From Anatilimnocola aggregata (GTDB lineage Bacteria > Planctomycetota > Planctomycetia > Pirellulales > Pirellulaceae), in NCBI RefSeq assembly GCF_007747655.1, contig NZ_CP036274.1, forward strand, positions 5,270,001 to 5,334,000: a DNA stretch of 64,000 bases. Direction: 5' to 3'. Position numbers and translations under genes: made by a program. The notes beneath the pieces were generated by a model. It was given only the letters and a program-made list of their open reading frames with translations, did not search any database and was not told the DNA's origin. Shown here in pieces: positions 18,348-26,803 of the stretch. Numbering within the stretch: position 1 is the first letter of the stretch; every line of letters starts with the position of its first letter.

Positions 18348-19847
18348 ATGAACTGGGATGTTATTGTCGTCGGAGGCGGCGGCAGCGGGTTGGCGACGGC
18401 CGTCAGTGCGGCTGAGCATGGCCTGCGGGTACTGTTGCTCGAAAAGCAGCGAAGTCTGGGTGGAACCACCGGCATCGCGGTTGGGTCGTTTACTGCGAAT
18501 CACACGGAGTTTCAAGCGCGTGCAGGAATCGAGGACACTGCCGAGGATCACGCACACGACGCCGGTCTCTTTGCTCCGGCCGAGATCGAAGAGCGAAACA
18601 ATCGTGAGCTGAGGCGGTACTTTCTGGATCACGCTGCGGAGACGCTCCAGTGGTTAACTCGCCTCGGCTTGAACTTTCATGGCCCGAGTCCAGAGCCGCC
18701 CAATCGAGTGCCCAGGATGCACAACGTCGTGCCAGGCGCCAGAGCCTACATCACCACTCTGCAAACTCGCTTCCAGCAACTCGGTGGAGTGATCCTGTGT
18801 AACGCCGGTGTGGAGCGTCTCGTTTGCCAAGATCACCGGATTGTGGGCGTCGTTGCAATTCAATTCGGGAAAGAACAAGAGTTTCAAGCGAGACGGGGCG
18901 TGGTCCTCGCGGCAGGGGACTACGCCAACTCGCCGGAGCTGATCAAGAATTTCAAGGGAGATCGGTTCGCGGAGATCGAGGGAATCAATCCCTTCTCAAC
19001 CGGCGATGGCCACCGTCTAGCCGAGCAGGCAGGGGCGCGCCTGATCAACATGGACGTGACCTACGGTCCCGAGTTGCGTTTTGTTCCCCCGTCCCGTCGA
19101 TCCTTCCTCAACCTGCTGCCGACCGGAGGTATTGCGACGAAGCTGACGGGCTGGTTGATGCCCTACGTGCCCAAGTTCGTCGTCAACGCTCTTATCCGCT
19201 GCCTGTTAGTCACCTGGCAGCACCCGGAGAACGCCCTGTTCGACGACGGCGCAATCCTCGTTAACCAACTCGGACGCCGATTCTGCGACGAACGGGACTC
19301 ACCCAGTCGTGAAGTCGCCATCGCTACACAACCGGGAAAGTTGTGCTACATCCTGCTCGACCAGCGATTGATTCAGCGGTACAGTGCTTGGCCGCATTTC
19401 ATTTCCACGGCCCCACAAATTGCCTATGCCTATGTCGATGATTACCTGCGGTTACGTTCCGACATTGCGGTCCGCGCTGGAACGCTAGAGGCTATAGCGA
19501 AGCGGCGCGGTATCATCGCGTCGTCGTTACAAGAAAGTATTGACTCACTCAACACGCAGAGGCGCGAAAGCAAGATAGCCCCCCTGGAGGGCCGCGATTG
19601 GGTATTGCTCGGACCGGCCAAAGCCTACTTCACTACCACCGAGGGAGGCGCGGCGGTCAATGAGCGATTCCAAGTGCTGAATGACCAAGGGACGCCGATC
19701 GAAGGCCTATACGCAGTGGGACAGAACGGTCTCGGCGGTCAAATCCTGTGGGGACACGGTTTACACATTGCCTGGGCAATGACCAGCGGAAGGCTGTGCG
19801 GCAGAGTCTTGGCAGGGCTGGCTGAACCACAAGAAGCACGGGACTAA
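18348..19847 (+). CDS. FAD-dependent oxidoreductase (fumarate reductase/KstD-type flavoprotein)
   Basis: A 499-residue flavoprotein. The N-terminal dinucleotide fold VIVVGGGGSGLATAVSAAEHG binds FAD, LLEKQRSLGGTTGIAVG follows, and the C-terminal FAD block reads YAVGQNGLGGQILWGHG. The architecture is that of the FrdA/3-ketosteroid-dehydrogenase superfamily, which catalyses C-C desaturation or reduction. The substrate is unknown. ATG 18348 is chosen over the TTG at 18327; a purine-rich AGGATGGA lies upstream. It is transcribed divergently from tspO across a 193-bp intergenic region. Confidence 0.85.
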   Translation: MNWDVIVVGGGGSGLATAVSAAEHGLRVLLLEKQRSLGGTTGIAVGSFTANHTEFQARAGIEDTAEDHAHDAGLFAPAEIEERNNRELRRYFLDHAAETLQWLTRLGLNFHGPSPEPPNRVPRMHNVVPGARAYITTLQTRFQQLGGVILCNAGVERLVCQDHRIVGVVAIQFGKEQEFQARRGVVLAAGDYANSPELIKNFKGDRFAEIEGINPFSTGDGHRLAEQAGARLINMDVTYGPELRFVPPSRRSFLNLLPTGGIATKLTGWLMPYVPKFVVNALIRCLLVTWQHPENALFDDGAILVNQLGRRFCDERDSPSREVAIATQPGKLCYILLDQRLIQRYSAWPHFISTAPQIAYAYVDDYLRLRSDIAVRAGTLEAIAKRRGIIASSLQESIDSLNTQRRESKIAPLEGRDWVLLGPAKAYFTTTEGGAAVNERFQVLNDQGTPIEGLYAVGQNGLGGQILWGHGLHIAWAMTSGRLCGRVLAGLAEPQEARD

Positions 19848-19984
19848 TGGATTCGTGATGGCACATCAACAAGCCGCTACTCGTTCTCAGCAGAGCGCGG
19901 CACCGGTCGCACTTTCCAACTACCGCATCCGGACATTATGTCCGGATGCAAATACATCAATGGGGTCACTCGTGGCAAATCAGG

Positions 19985-20088
19985 TCAGCGGAAGCAACAC
20001 AAGAACGTCGTCCCCGCGATTGCCAGCCATAGGATCACGACCTACGCAATCGCCCAGTCACCCGGGAAGAACCAGGGGGACGCTGGCC
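19985..20088 (-). pseudogene. TspO central fragment (degenerate)
   Basis: The minus strand reads WFFPGDWAIA, a TAG, then VVILWLAIAGTTFLCCF and TGA. This aligns with helices 3-4 of the full TspO ([30 protein letters not shown] split around the stop), so it is a decayed TspO segment. The N-terminal TspO fragment at 20470-20664 has the same orientation on the far side of the DUF2007 gene, so both could be halves of one copy split by that gene. Confidence 0.55.
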
Positions 20089-20139
20089 ACGACTACAAAC
20101 GCGAATTCCCTTTTCCTGGCGTGCATCAGTTGAATCGCA

Positions 20140-20364
20140 TCAGTGTTCGTGATGATGCTGCTCCAGGTATTTGCGAGCGCGGTCAGAGTCTTCGGCGCGG
20201 ACCAGCAATCGGATTTCCATGCTGATAATGCCTGTGAGCCCCGCCTGGTTCTCCCCGTCGATTTCGCATTTGATTCCCTCACTATGCAATGCAGTCCGTA
20301 GAATTTCTGCTTCAACGGCATTATTGGTCGAATAGACGGACACTAGTTCATTTGGTGCTTGCAT
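20140..20364 (-). CDS. DUF2007 family protein
   Basis: A 74-residue protein of the DUF2007 (putative signal transducing) family. It shows the typical start ELVSVYSTNNAVEAEILRTAL, a central GIKCEIDGENQAG and a C-terminal IRLLVRAEDSDRARKYLEQH. The fold is a small ferredoxin-like domain resembling PII-like proteins; no function is established. It lies between two TspO fragments and has no evident operon partner. Confidence 0.8.
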   Translation of the reverse strand: MQAPNELVSVYSTNNAVEAEILRTALHSEGIKCEIDGENQAGLTGIISMEIRLLVRAEDSDRARKYLEQHHHEH

Positions 20365-20469
20365 GATGGGCGATTTCGCTGCTTGGTGAAAAGGATGATA
20401 AGAGTACCCGCTGGAAATCCCAGAGGGTCGGGGTGAGCAAAGGAAAGCCCCGCGTTACGTGCCTGTCGT

Positions 20470-20664
20470 TCATTTCCTTAATCGGTGTTTCACGCCGGAC
20501 GGGACATCTGCGGCGACCCAATGGGGCGGACTCCGCGCTGGCTTGGCGAGCGTCTTGTGCCTGGCTTCGATTTCCGGTGGCGTTGCAACAGCCCCGCCGC
20601 TCGCGCCGAGGCAGCCCACGATGAGCATTGCAAGGCGCAATTCCGGCGACCTGAAACAATTCAC
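20470..20664 (-). pseudogene. TspO N-terminal fragment (degenerate)
   Basis: The 64-codon frame reads LIVGCLGASGGAVATPPEIE, then KTLAKPARSPPHW, before leaving the family and stopping. This aligns with the TspO N-terminus ([18 protein letters not shown] and [11 protein letters not shown]). The conserved Trp residues W-x-P-P are partly lost. It overlaps the last bases of the frameshifted hydrolase upstream (stop at 20661) and has no good start. A decayed copy, not a functional gene. Confidence 0.6.
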
Positions 20665-21493
20665 TTCTTCCTCAGCCCCTCCAGAAACTCAAAAACTGCC
20701 TTCGTCGGCTTGTCTCCCTCCACGCCCAAGTCTCGGTTGATCGTGCCGTGGTTCTTACCCTCGCCCGGCACGACCGTAGCATCGACGCCCACATCTTGAA
20801 GCGCCTTGGCGAACGCTTCCGATTGCGCTGCTGAATCAGGGCGATCGCCCACATGTAACAGGCAGAACGTCGGAATGCTCTTATCCTTGGCGACGTAGGT
20901 GATTGGAGAAAACTCCTTCTGGCTCTTCTCGTCAGCTCCGAAGACGCTGGTATAGGTCGCTGCTTGCTGGCCCCCGACACTGGCGACTTGCTTGGGCACA
21001 TCGTAGGCCGCCGTATCGACCGGAATGCAGCCCTTGATTTTGGCGAGCGAAAGACCCTCGGATTTCAGATAGCGGTCGTCTGTGCAAACCAACGCAAATG
21101 TGCCCCGGCAGAATGCCCAGCCACGAAGATCGAGTCTGGATCGCCGCCATTCTTGGCAGCGTGACCGTGAACCCACTTGATCGCCTTGGCGATGTCGGCG
21201 GTCATTTCCTTGACCGTAACCTGCGGGACGAAGCGGTAGTTCACCGACACGAAGATGAAGCCCTTGTCCACGAATGCCTGCGGCTTAGTTTGGACGTTGC
21301 CCTTGTCGCCATTTCGCCAGCCACCACCGTGAATCCAGACAATGATCGGGTGGTCCTTGCCCTCGGCCGGAGCATAGACATCGAGCGTGTGCCGCTCGTT
21401 CTTCGGCTCGGCATAAGCGAGGTCACGATGGACCTTGGGTTCGGCGGCGAGGAGCGGGGTAGCGAGAAGGATGACCAGGGCGGCGTATTTCAT
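20661..21493 (-). pseudogene. Secreted alpha/beta-hydrolase (BD-FAE-like), frameshifted at the nucleophile elbow
   Basis: Two overlapping frames make one secreted esterase. The first (from ATG 21493) has a leader, the oxyanion block IVWIHGGGWRNGD and the nucleophile elbow FVAGHSAGAHL, then runs to a stop. The second frame resumes exactly there (ALVCTDDRYLKSEGL) and carries the catalytic Asp region (LLHVGDRPDSAAQ) and His region (GEGKNHGTINRDLG) to the C-terminus FLEGLRKK. A single missing base near 21095 explains the break. The family (acetyl-hydrolase/feruloyl-esterase-like) fits the glycan theme. It may be a sequencing error rather than a real mutation, because the rest is perfectly conserved. 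Confidence 0.85.
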
Positions 21494-21556
21494 GGTGAAG
21501 TTCCTGTGCCGGGATTCTAGCACGGCAACATCAGACTCGCCCCCGCAGAGGACGCG

Positions 21557-22336
21557 TCAGGCAGCAACTTCATCGCCTTTGACGACGACCAATCGCCGCA
21601 CGAATTCCCCATACTCACCCTTCATCGGCAAGTCGAAGTCGCTCTTGATCCGGCGACGACGTGCGACAACCTCGGTCCCGGTGATTGGGTTGCGGGCAGG
21701 CTTATCGTATTGCTCCCAATACAGGCCGACGCCCCGCTTCTGCCAGTTGGGGACATCATTGAAGTTAAGGCCATGCTGGAAGAGCAGTTCGTTCTTCGCA
21801 CTGACCGACAAGCCATCGAGCCGTGATGTAGCCTGCTGCTCACTCTGGCCCTGCTTGCGGAGCGTCCAGTAGCAGTAGGCACTGAGTGCATTGCGAGCCG
21901 CATCCTCGTTTCGCCAACGGAAGTAGTCCACCACCAACTCGACGTTGGGAAGTTGCGAAATGCGGCAATCGAATGTGGCGACCTGACCGAGCAGCAGGCT
22001 GAACTTGGCGCTCGCCTCAGCGGCTAGGGTCGAGTTGTACTTGCGGAGCTTCCTTCCAAACTGCCTCTCGTTCAGGGCAAAGAGCAGCGAGATTTCGTCA
22101 CTCTCCATGTACCCGTAGATCACCTGGAACCCGCTGATCATCAGGGATTCAGTCGTGGCGATCATCATGTCTCGAAACCGCTCGTCGAAAGGGGCCTCGA
22201 ACTTGCAGACCTCCTTCGTCAGCCGGGTGAAACTCCGACCGTCGAGCCGAGCGACCATGAAGATGCCCGGTAGCACGCAGTAATCGGCTGCCGTCTCGAA
22301 GACACGCATTTTCTCATCAAGCTCGTCAAACGTCAT
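21557..22336 (-). CDS. Thg1-family 3'-5' nucleotidyltransferase (Thg1-like protein)
   Basis: A 259-residue member of the tRNA(His) guanylyltransferase superfamily, enzymes that add nucleotides to RNA 5' ends in the 3'-5' direction. The metal-binding motifs of the canonical-polymerase-like palm are visible: FMVARLDGRSFTRL (Asp) and YMESDEISLLF (Asp/Glu). The C-terminal region continues into a family-specific domain (KNELLFQHGLNFNDVPNWQKRG). Bacterial Thg1-like proteins repair truncated tRNA 5' ends. ATG 22336 overlaps the stop of the upstream P-loop kinase gene by 11 bp, so the two are probably translationally coupled. It could also act on other structured RNAs. Confidence 0.88.
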   Translation of the reverse strand: MTFDELDEKMRVFETAADYCVLPGIFMVARLDGRSFTRLTKEVCKFEAPFDERFRDMMIATTESLMISGFQVIYGYMESDEISLLFALNERQFGRKLRKYNSTLAAEASAKFSLLLGQVATFDCRISQLPNVELVVDYFRWRNEDAARNALSAYCYWTLRKQGQSEQQATSRLDGLSVSAKNELLFQHGLNFNDVPNWQKRGVGLYWEQYDKPARNPITGTEVVARRRRIKSDFDLPMKGEYGEFVRRLVVVKGDEVAA

Positions 22337-22772
22337 CTCGCCACCCATCCACGGTGAAACCGCCTTCCAGCAGTCGGACATAGAACAATTGGTCGAATCC
22401 TTCGTCAAAGGTTGGCAATTCGAGCTTTTTCGCCGAAGACAGAATCGCCACATCGGGAACCCGCTGATCGTCAGGCCGAGCAGCGTTGCGCCGTAAGCAT
22501 TCCTCAACCTTCGAGCAGAAGTAGTAGCCCGTGATCGTGAACCGATTGGCTTTCGCAGCTTCGATGTAGGCGAATCGCTCTTGCTTGGCTGGGTTGGTGT
22601 TGTCGATTACGAAACGCTGCTCGGTCGCCAAACACAGGTCGAGCAGGCGTTTTTCCCGGTGACGGGTCCTGAGCAAGTCGAGGCTGATGCGGACATGTGA
22701 GTTGAAAAGCCGCTCCTTGAAGAAGGACGACTTTCCCGATCCCGGCACGCCGATGAAGAGGACCGCTTCCAT
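22326..22772 (-). CDS. P-loop kinase, polynucleotide-kinase-like
   Basis: A 148-residue P-loop protein beginning MEAVLFIGVPGSGKSS (Walker A at residues 8-16). ISLDLLRTRHREKR matches the lid/substrate region of the T4 Pnk-type kinase group, and FVIDNTNPAKQERFAYIEAAK is the conserved Asp-Asn-Thr block typical of 5'-hydroxyl polynucleotide kinases. No phosphatase domain is fused. It would phosphorylate 5'-OH RNA ends, producing the 5'-phosphate needed by the overlapping Thg1-like polymerase. ATG 22772 begins right at the P-loop strand. Nucleoside or other small-molecule kinase activity cannot be excluded. Confidence 0.8.
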   Translation of the reverse strand: MEAVLFIGVPGSGKSSFFKERLFNSHVRISLDLLRTRHREKRLLDLCLATEQRFVIDNTNPAKQERFAYIEAAKANRFTITGYYFCSKVEECLRRNAARPDDQRVPDVAILSSAKKLELPTFDEGFDQLFYVRLLEGGFTVDGWRDDV

Positions 22773-22876
22773 AAAAGCTCTCGATCTGGAAACGAAGAAA
22801 CCCACCGACTTATCCAAAGAGGACGGGTCGGCGGGTGAGGTTCATTCCCTAAAAGTATTCGTCCCGGTTCGCCCCG

Positions 22877-23044
22877 TCAAAACCGGCCTGACGTAAGGCA
22901 GCATCGCTTGAACAACTTGCTGCTGCCGCAAGGGCAGAGGTCGTTGCGACCGAGCTTTTCCTCCAACAAATTCTCGCCGTGGACGATGCGGACGCCTCAT
23001 TTCACCTTCGATTCCGAAGGGAATCCTCGGCGGCGTTTACTCAT
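22877..23044 (-). pseudogene. SEC-C zinc-motif mini-protein with an in-frame TGA
   Basis: The minus strand encodes a 55-residue product whose C-terminal half is a classic SEC-C zinc motif ([18 protein letters not shown]). The only ATG in frame (23044) gives MSKRRRGFPSESKVK, then a TGA codon, then [19 protein letters not shown]. The segment after TGA is intact. Either a nonsense mutation in a small SEC-C gene, a start downstream (TTG at LLEEKLG), or readthrough. SEC-C motifs bind zinc and sit on SecA and many accessory proteins. The surrounding genes (RNA repair pair on one side, TfoX-C on the other) give no function. Confidence 0.55.
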
Positions 23045-23152
23045 GTGCGTGAAAGGAGTGTGCGTCGTTGTAATCGTGGTTCTGCATGGCGCACCTTCCT
23101 TTCTGGAGTTGGGTTGTTCAGCAGACACGGGTTGGGCGGGAAAGGTTCGGTG

Positions 23153-23614
23153 TCACCCTTCCTCAGCTTCTGCCCGCAATTTCTCCTTCTCCTGATCCGA
23201 CAATTCTCTCCAATCGCAATCCTTCAACCCCGCCGCCATCGCCCACAACAGGTTCAAGCTGGCCTTAGGCTGATTTGCTTTCAACAGCCGATAGGCCAGT
23301 GTTGGTCCAAGGCGTTCGAGTTCCGAAATCGTCGTGATGCCGACCTCACGCAGCCAAACGCCGCTTGTGGGGCCAAGGTTACGCAGGTTCTCGATTGGCT
23401 CGCTCAGGTCGCTCTCGGTGCAGGAGAATCCAACATCCGAGAACTTGGACTCCAATTCAGAAAGATGCTGTCCGGTTGCGGTGTGGACAATGACTGCCTG
23501 ATTCCGCCCGTCACTTTGAATCTTTCTGACACCGTGACCGAATCCCTTGAGCCGACGCCGGGCCTCCGATGGGCTGACGTTGACGAAGAGATGAGTACCT
23601 TTCGGAGTGGCCAT
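23153..23614 (-). CDS. TfoX C-terminal-domain protein with N-terminal unique domain
   Basis: A 153-residue protein. Residues about 78-145 match the TfoX C-terminal domain, a helix-hairpin-helix-like fold: IENLRNLGPTSGVWLREVGI, RLGPTLAYRLLKANQ, LNLLWAMAAGLKDCDWREL. The usual TfoX-N domain is absent; residues 1-75 form another alpha/beta stretch of unknown family (KGTHLFVNVSPSEARRRLKG). Full TfoX proteins act in competence regulation; free C-terminal domains may bind DNA or proteins. It lies 6 nt downstream of the ICMT-like gene, so it belongs to that operon. Confidence 0.8.
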   Translation of the reverse strand: MATPKGTHLFVNVSPSEARRRLKGFGHGVRKIQSDGRNQAVIVHTATGQHLSELESKFSDVGFSCTESDLSEPIENLRNLGPTSGVWLREVGITTISELERLGPTLAYRLLKANQPKASLNLLWAMAAGLKDCDWRELSDQEKEKLRAEAEEG

Positions 23615-23620
23615 CGTTCG

Positions 23621-24217
23621 TCACCTTCCAATCCTCGGCAAAAACCTTCCCGTCCTCGCCATGTAATCTCGATACTCCTGGCCGAATCGCTCGATCAACA
23701 TCTGCTCTTCCTTGGGCGTCCGAATGGCAAGTAGAGCCAAGACCGCCACGCTGCTGACGCCGATCAACCAGTTGGCGGTCAGCAGGGTCACTGAGGCCAT
23801 GAGCAGGGCCGCTGTAACGTAGAACGGATGTCGAACCCAGCGATACGGCCCGTGCGTCACCAGCTTCGCCTCGGCCCTCGTCACCACAGTGTCGGTGAGG
23901 TTCTTGCCCAGGCTCGATAGCGTCCAGTACATCAGCAGCGAGCAGAAAACACCCGTGCCGACACCAATCCAGCGCAGCCATTCCGGCAACGGTAGGGCTG
24001 CCCACTGAAAGTACGCAGGGAAGAACAGATAGCCGAAGGTGCTAATCCAGAGAACTAGACCAGCCAATCGCAAAACGGTGGCGAACAGGTAGCCTTCATC
24101 CTTACGGGAAATCTTCTCGCCTGACTTCGCTGCCTGGAGCCGGTAATACACGGTCACCGCCATCGTGAGGACGATCACGATGACCAGGGAGATGCGGAAT
24201 GGGTTTTCGTTTGGCAT
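23621..24217 (-). CDS. ICMT/phospholipid-methyltransferase-like membrane protein
   Basis: A 198-residue integral membrane protein with four or five hydrophobic segments. The signature of the isoprenylcysteine carboxyl methyltransferase/PEMT superfamily, THGPYRWVRHPFYVTAALL, is at about residues 117-135, followed by the C-terminal EEQMLIERFGQEYRDYMARTGRF. These enzymes use S-adenosylmethionine to methylate lipids, prenylated groups or small hydrophobic compounds. Its ATG shares one base with the MBL gene stop, so translation is coupled. Confidence 0.82.
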   Translation of the reverse strand: MPNENPFRISLVIVIVLTMAVTVYYRLQAAKSGEKISRKDEGYLFATVLRLAGLVLWISTFGYLFFPAYFQWAALPLPEWLRWIGVGTGVFCSLLMYWTLSSLGKNLTDTVVTRAEAKLVTHGPYRWVRHPFYVTAALLMASVTLLTANWLIGVSSVAVLALLAIRTPKEEQMLIERFGQEYRDYMARTGRFLPRIGR

Positions 24218-24966
24218 CAGCCCAACTCATCCCTCAGTTCTTTGTCGAGGATCGCAGCAAGTTCCCGAAGCAGGCCAGCACCATCGCCTCGGAAGGCGCT
24301 GCCGTGCTGGCACGCGAGCGTTGTGGGGTTGAGCGCTGCCAGACGTTCCAAGATCACAGCAGTCTTGGTGGAATGGGCGTAGTAGTCCATCGGTTTTCGC
24401 ATCGCTTCGCTGGCCGTGAGGATTTCGGACTCGGTGACGGGTAGGGTTTCTGCACCGGGCTGGGTGAAGAGGTCGCCGCACAGAAGAGTCCTGGTCGTCT
24501 GGTCGAACAACACGCCGCAGTCCCAGCCGTGGGGAACATGCGGCGTGTCGATCCACTGCCATGTCTTCTGGCCGGTCGAGAATGTTTCGCGATCGGCCAG
24601 ACCTCTGCCTGGGCGGTCAGCAAGATCGTTGAGCGAAGTCATCACGCTGACGTGGCTGGCAAATGGAACGGCGCTTGGCGCAGCAGCCAGGAACTCGTTC
24701 ATTGCACCGGCTTCATCGCCTTCAAAGTGCGAGTAGCCAATATGACGGATGCGGTCGAGTGGAATTACCTTCGAGATCGCCTCCGACACGAATGGGAACA
24801 ATCGCCGCCATCCCGTGTGGAAGATCATCGGCTCGTCGTCAACGATGAGGTACTGGCTGAGATTGAAACCGCCCGGAATGGCGTCGATCCGCATCGGCGT
24901 GTTGATGCGGTAAATGCCCGGCGCAACCTCGTCGATCCTTGTTCCGGTGTGCGTGTTCGTCAGCAT
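24217..24966 (-). CDS. MBL-fold hydrolase of the flavodiiron/ODP type
   Basis: A 249-residue metallo-beta-lactamase-fold protein. The metal motif is H-x-E-x-D (YSHFEGDEAGAMNEF), as in the oxygen-binding diiron domain of flavodiiron proteins and ODPs, rather than the HxHxDH of hydrolases. Further ligands: PHVPHGWDCG (His), LLCGDLFTQPG (Asp) and LACQHGSAF (His). Such a site can bind O2 or NO rather than hydrolyse. No flavodoxin domain is fused. ATG 24966 lies 19 nt after the esterase stop, and the next gene overlaps by one base. It may be a sensor or reductase in a stress operon. Confidence 0.85.
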   Translation of the reverse strand: MLTNTHTGTRIDEVAPGIYRINTPMRIDAIPGGFNLSQYLIVDDEPMIFHTGWRRLFPFVSEAISKVIPLDRIRHIGYSHFEGDEAGAMNEFLAAAPSAVPFASHVSVMTSLNDLADRPGRGLADRETFSTGQKTWQWIDTPHVPHGWDCGVLFDQTTRTLLCGDLFTQPGAETLPVTESEILTASEAMRKPMDYYAHSTKTAVILERLAALNPTTLACQHGSAFRGDGAGLLRELAAILDKELRDELG

Positions 24967-24985
24967 CCGTCTTCTCCTAAGAACG

Positions 24986-26803
24986 TCATCGGTCGTTGGC
25001 CTGCCACCACAGCTTCTTGAACACCGGCTGCGGCCCTGCCCAACTCTTACTGCCAATCAGCTTCTCGCCCTTGTCGTGATACGCATGGAATGAGAGCAAA
25101 TCGACGTTGCTCCAAGACGAAAGCGCTTCGCCGTCGATGGTCTTGAAGTCCTTTGGTTCCCACATGACCGTCTGCGACTCCCTGCCGCCAGTGAGTTTCA
25201 CGACCGCAGTGAATTCCTTCTGTTTGCCTCGGTATTGCCGGAAGAAGTTCTCTGTTAGCACGATCACGAGTTCGTTTGGCTTCTCGGCTTGGACCTCGAC
25301 CGTGAGGCGCTGCCCTGGCTGTCCTTGCCACTTTGGATCGGTCAGCTTTCTGGTCGAGAACTCCCAATGATGCGGGTTGTCGGGCGACAACCTATACCAG
25401 TCCCGCCAGCCATGCGTGAAGTCGTCAATCACCGGGTCGGCCTTGTCGGTGGCGGTTGCACCGTTGGCAGCGACATCCTTGGGAGCAACGGTATGCAGCA
25501 TGGAACTGAGCGCGAACCGCTCGGTCGGTCGAGCGTGAGGTTCCGACTCGAACTGCTTCAACTTGTACACGACGTTGGCGAAGGCGAAGAGTGGCTTATC
25601 GACGCTCAGGATTGGCAGCTTGCCGGTCCAGAGCCGTTTACCGGCCTTCTTCGTTTCCGCTGACCGCCAGAATCTCGCTCTTGGATCGGGATCAACCGAG
25701 TAGTAGATGTGGACCTCGGCCACGTCCTGGGAGGAATCCGGCATGACCTTTAGCATGGGGATGGCATCTTTCGTCTCGAAGATCAAGTGCGTCTCCGGCG
25801 TCTTCGGGAAGGTAAAGCTCCCCTTGAGATGCTGATCGAACCAGAGTGGCCTGGTGACGGCAAACTCTGGTGTGAACCGATGATTCATGTGCGGTGTGAA
25901 GGAATACCGCACGTTCTTATGCGGGATCAACTCGCCGGTGCGGTAGGTATCGTCCATGATGCCGTGGAAGTCGTTCGTCGCACCCAGCCAAAGCAGTGGC
26001 GCCGTGATGTGCGGGGCGTAGGACTCGAAGCCAATGGTCGCATCGAACAGCTTCACGTCGCCGTTTGGTGTCTGCGGCCTGTACTGGGAAAGCAGAGGCC
26101 AAATTTGAGTGCGAAAGCCTGAGCCACCGACCGATGGAGCAGCGGCCTTCACACGGTTATCGCTCCCGGCAACGTACACAGTGAGATTCCCGCCCATCGA
26201 ATGCCCATACACGCCGAGTTTGTCAGGATCGACTTCGGGTTGCTGCTCCAGAAAAGTAAGTCCTCGGCGGCAGCCGAGCGTGCGGAGATACCAGTTGTTG
26301 TTGCGGGGAGAGTCGAACGGATCGAGATACTTCTCGCCCGGCTTGAGATTGAAATATCCCGGTACGTTCTCCTGCGTCGGATCGACGGCTCCCCAATCAG
26401 TGTTCGGATCACCTGCCTTTGCTTCCTCCATCTCTCGCCCGCCCCAATTGATTGAGAGGCACGGATAGCCACGCCTGGCATAGAACTCGACTTCGTGCAG
26501 AAAGGCCCGCTGCCCGCCGCCGTGGAGATGGAGCAGTGCTGGCAGCTTTTTGACTTCCTTGGGGAAAGCGTAGAACGCCGCCATGCGAGCCGGTTTACGC
26601 TTGAATGCGCCGATGTGGTAGGTGACGTAGCGATAAACGATGCCGTCCTTCTGCCATTCCCGCACGACCTTGGTATCGAGTGCGTCTTTCCGGGGATCGA
26701 AGTCGGCAAAGAGTTCCTTCACTGTGGCTGGAGCCTTCGGCTCGTCGGCGAGAACGAAGGCTGGCAAGAAGAAGGTGATGCCGATCAGAAAGCTCCAATT
26801 CAT
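24986..26803 (-). CDS. Secreted acetyl-xylan-esterase-like alpha/beta-hydrolase
   Basis: A 605-residue secreted hydrolase. A signal peptide (SFLIGITFFLPAFVLA) leads to a dienelactone-hydrolase/acetyl-xylan-esterase core: LLHLHGGGQRAFLHEVEF for the oxyanion area, nucleophile elbow KLGVYGHSMGGNLTVY, acid region LLWLGATNDFHG and a His in TPHMNHRF. The last third (from about residue 375) is an extra beta-rich region ending KKLWWQANDR. It overlaps the DUF1653-cupin gene by 4 nt at its start (ATGA), so it is part of the six-gene operon despite the other members being cytosolic. Confidence 0.85.
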   Translation of the reverse strand: MNWSFLIGITFFLPAFVLADEPKAPATVKELFADFDPRKDALDTKVVREWQKDGIVYRYVTYHIGAFKRKPARMAAFYAFPKEVKKLPALLHLHGGGQRAFLHEVEFYARRGYPCLSINWGGREMEEAKAGDPNTDWGAVDPTQENVPGYFNLKPGEKYLDPFDSPRNNNWYLRTLGCRRGLTFLEQQPEVDPDKLGVYGHSMGGNLTVYVAGSDNRVKAAAPSVGGSGFRTQIWPLLSQYRPQTPNGDVKLFDATIGFESYAPHITAPLLWLGATNDFHGIMDDTYRTGELIPHKNVRYSFTPHMNHRFTPEFAVTRPLWFDQHLKGSFTFPKTPETHLIFETKDAIPMLKVMPDSSQDVAEVHIYYSVDPDPRARFWRSAETKKAGKRLWTGKLPILSVDKPLFAFANVVYKLKQFESEPHARPTERFALSSMLHTVAPKDVAANGATATDKADPVIDDFTHGWRDWYRLSPDNPHHWEFSTRKLTDPKWQGQPGQRLTVEVQAEKPNELVIVLTENFFRQYRGKQKEFTAVVKLTGGRESQTVMWEPKDFKTIDGEALSSWSNVDLLSFHAYHDKGEKLIGSKSWAGPQPVFKKLWWQANDR

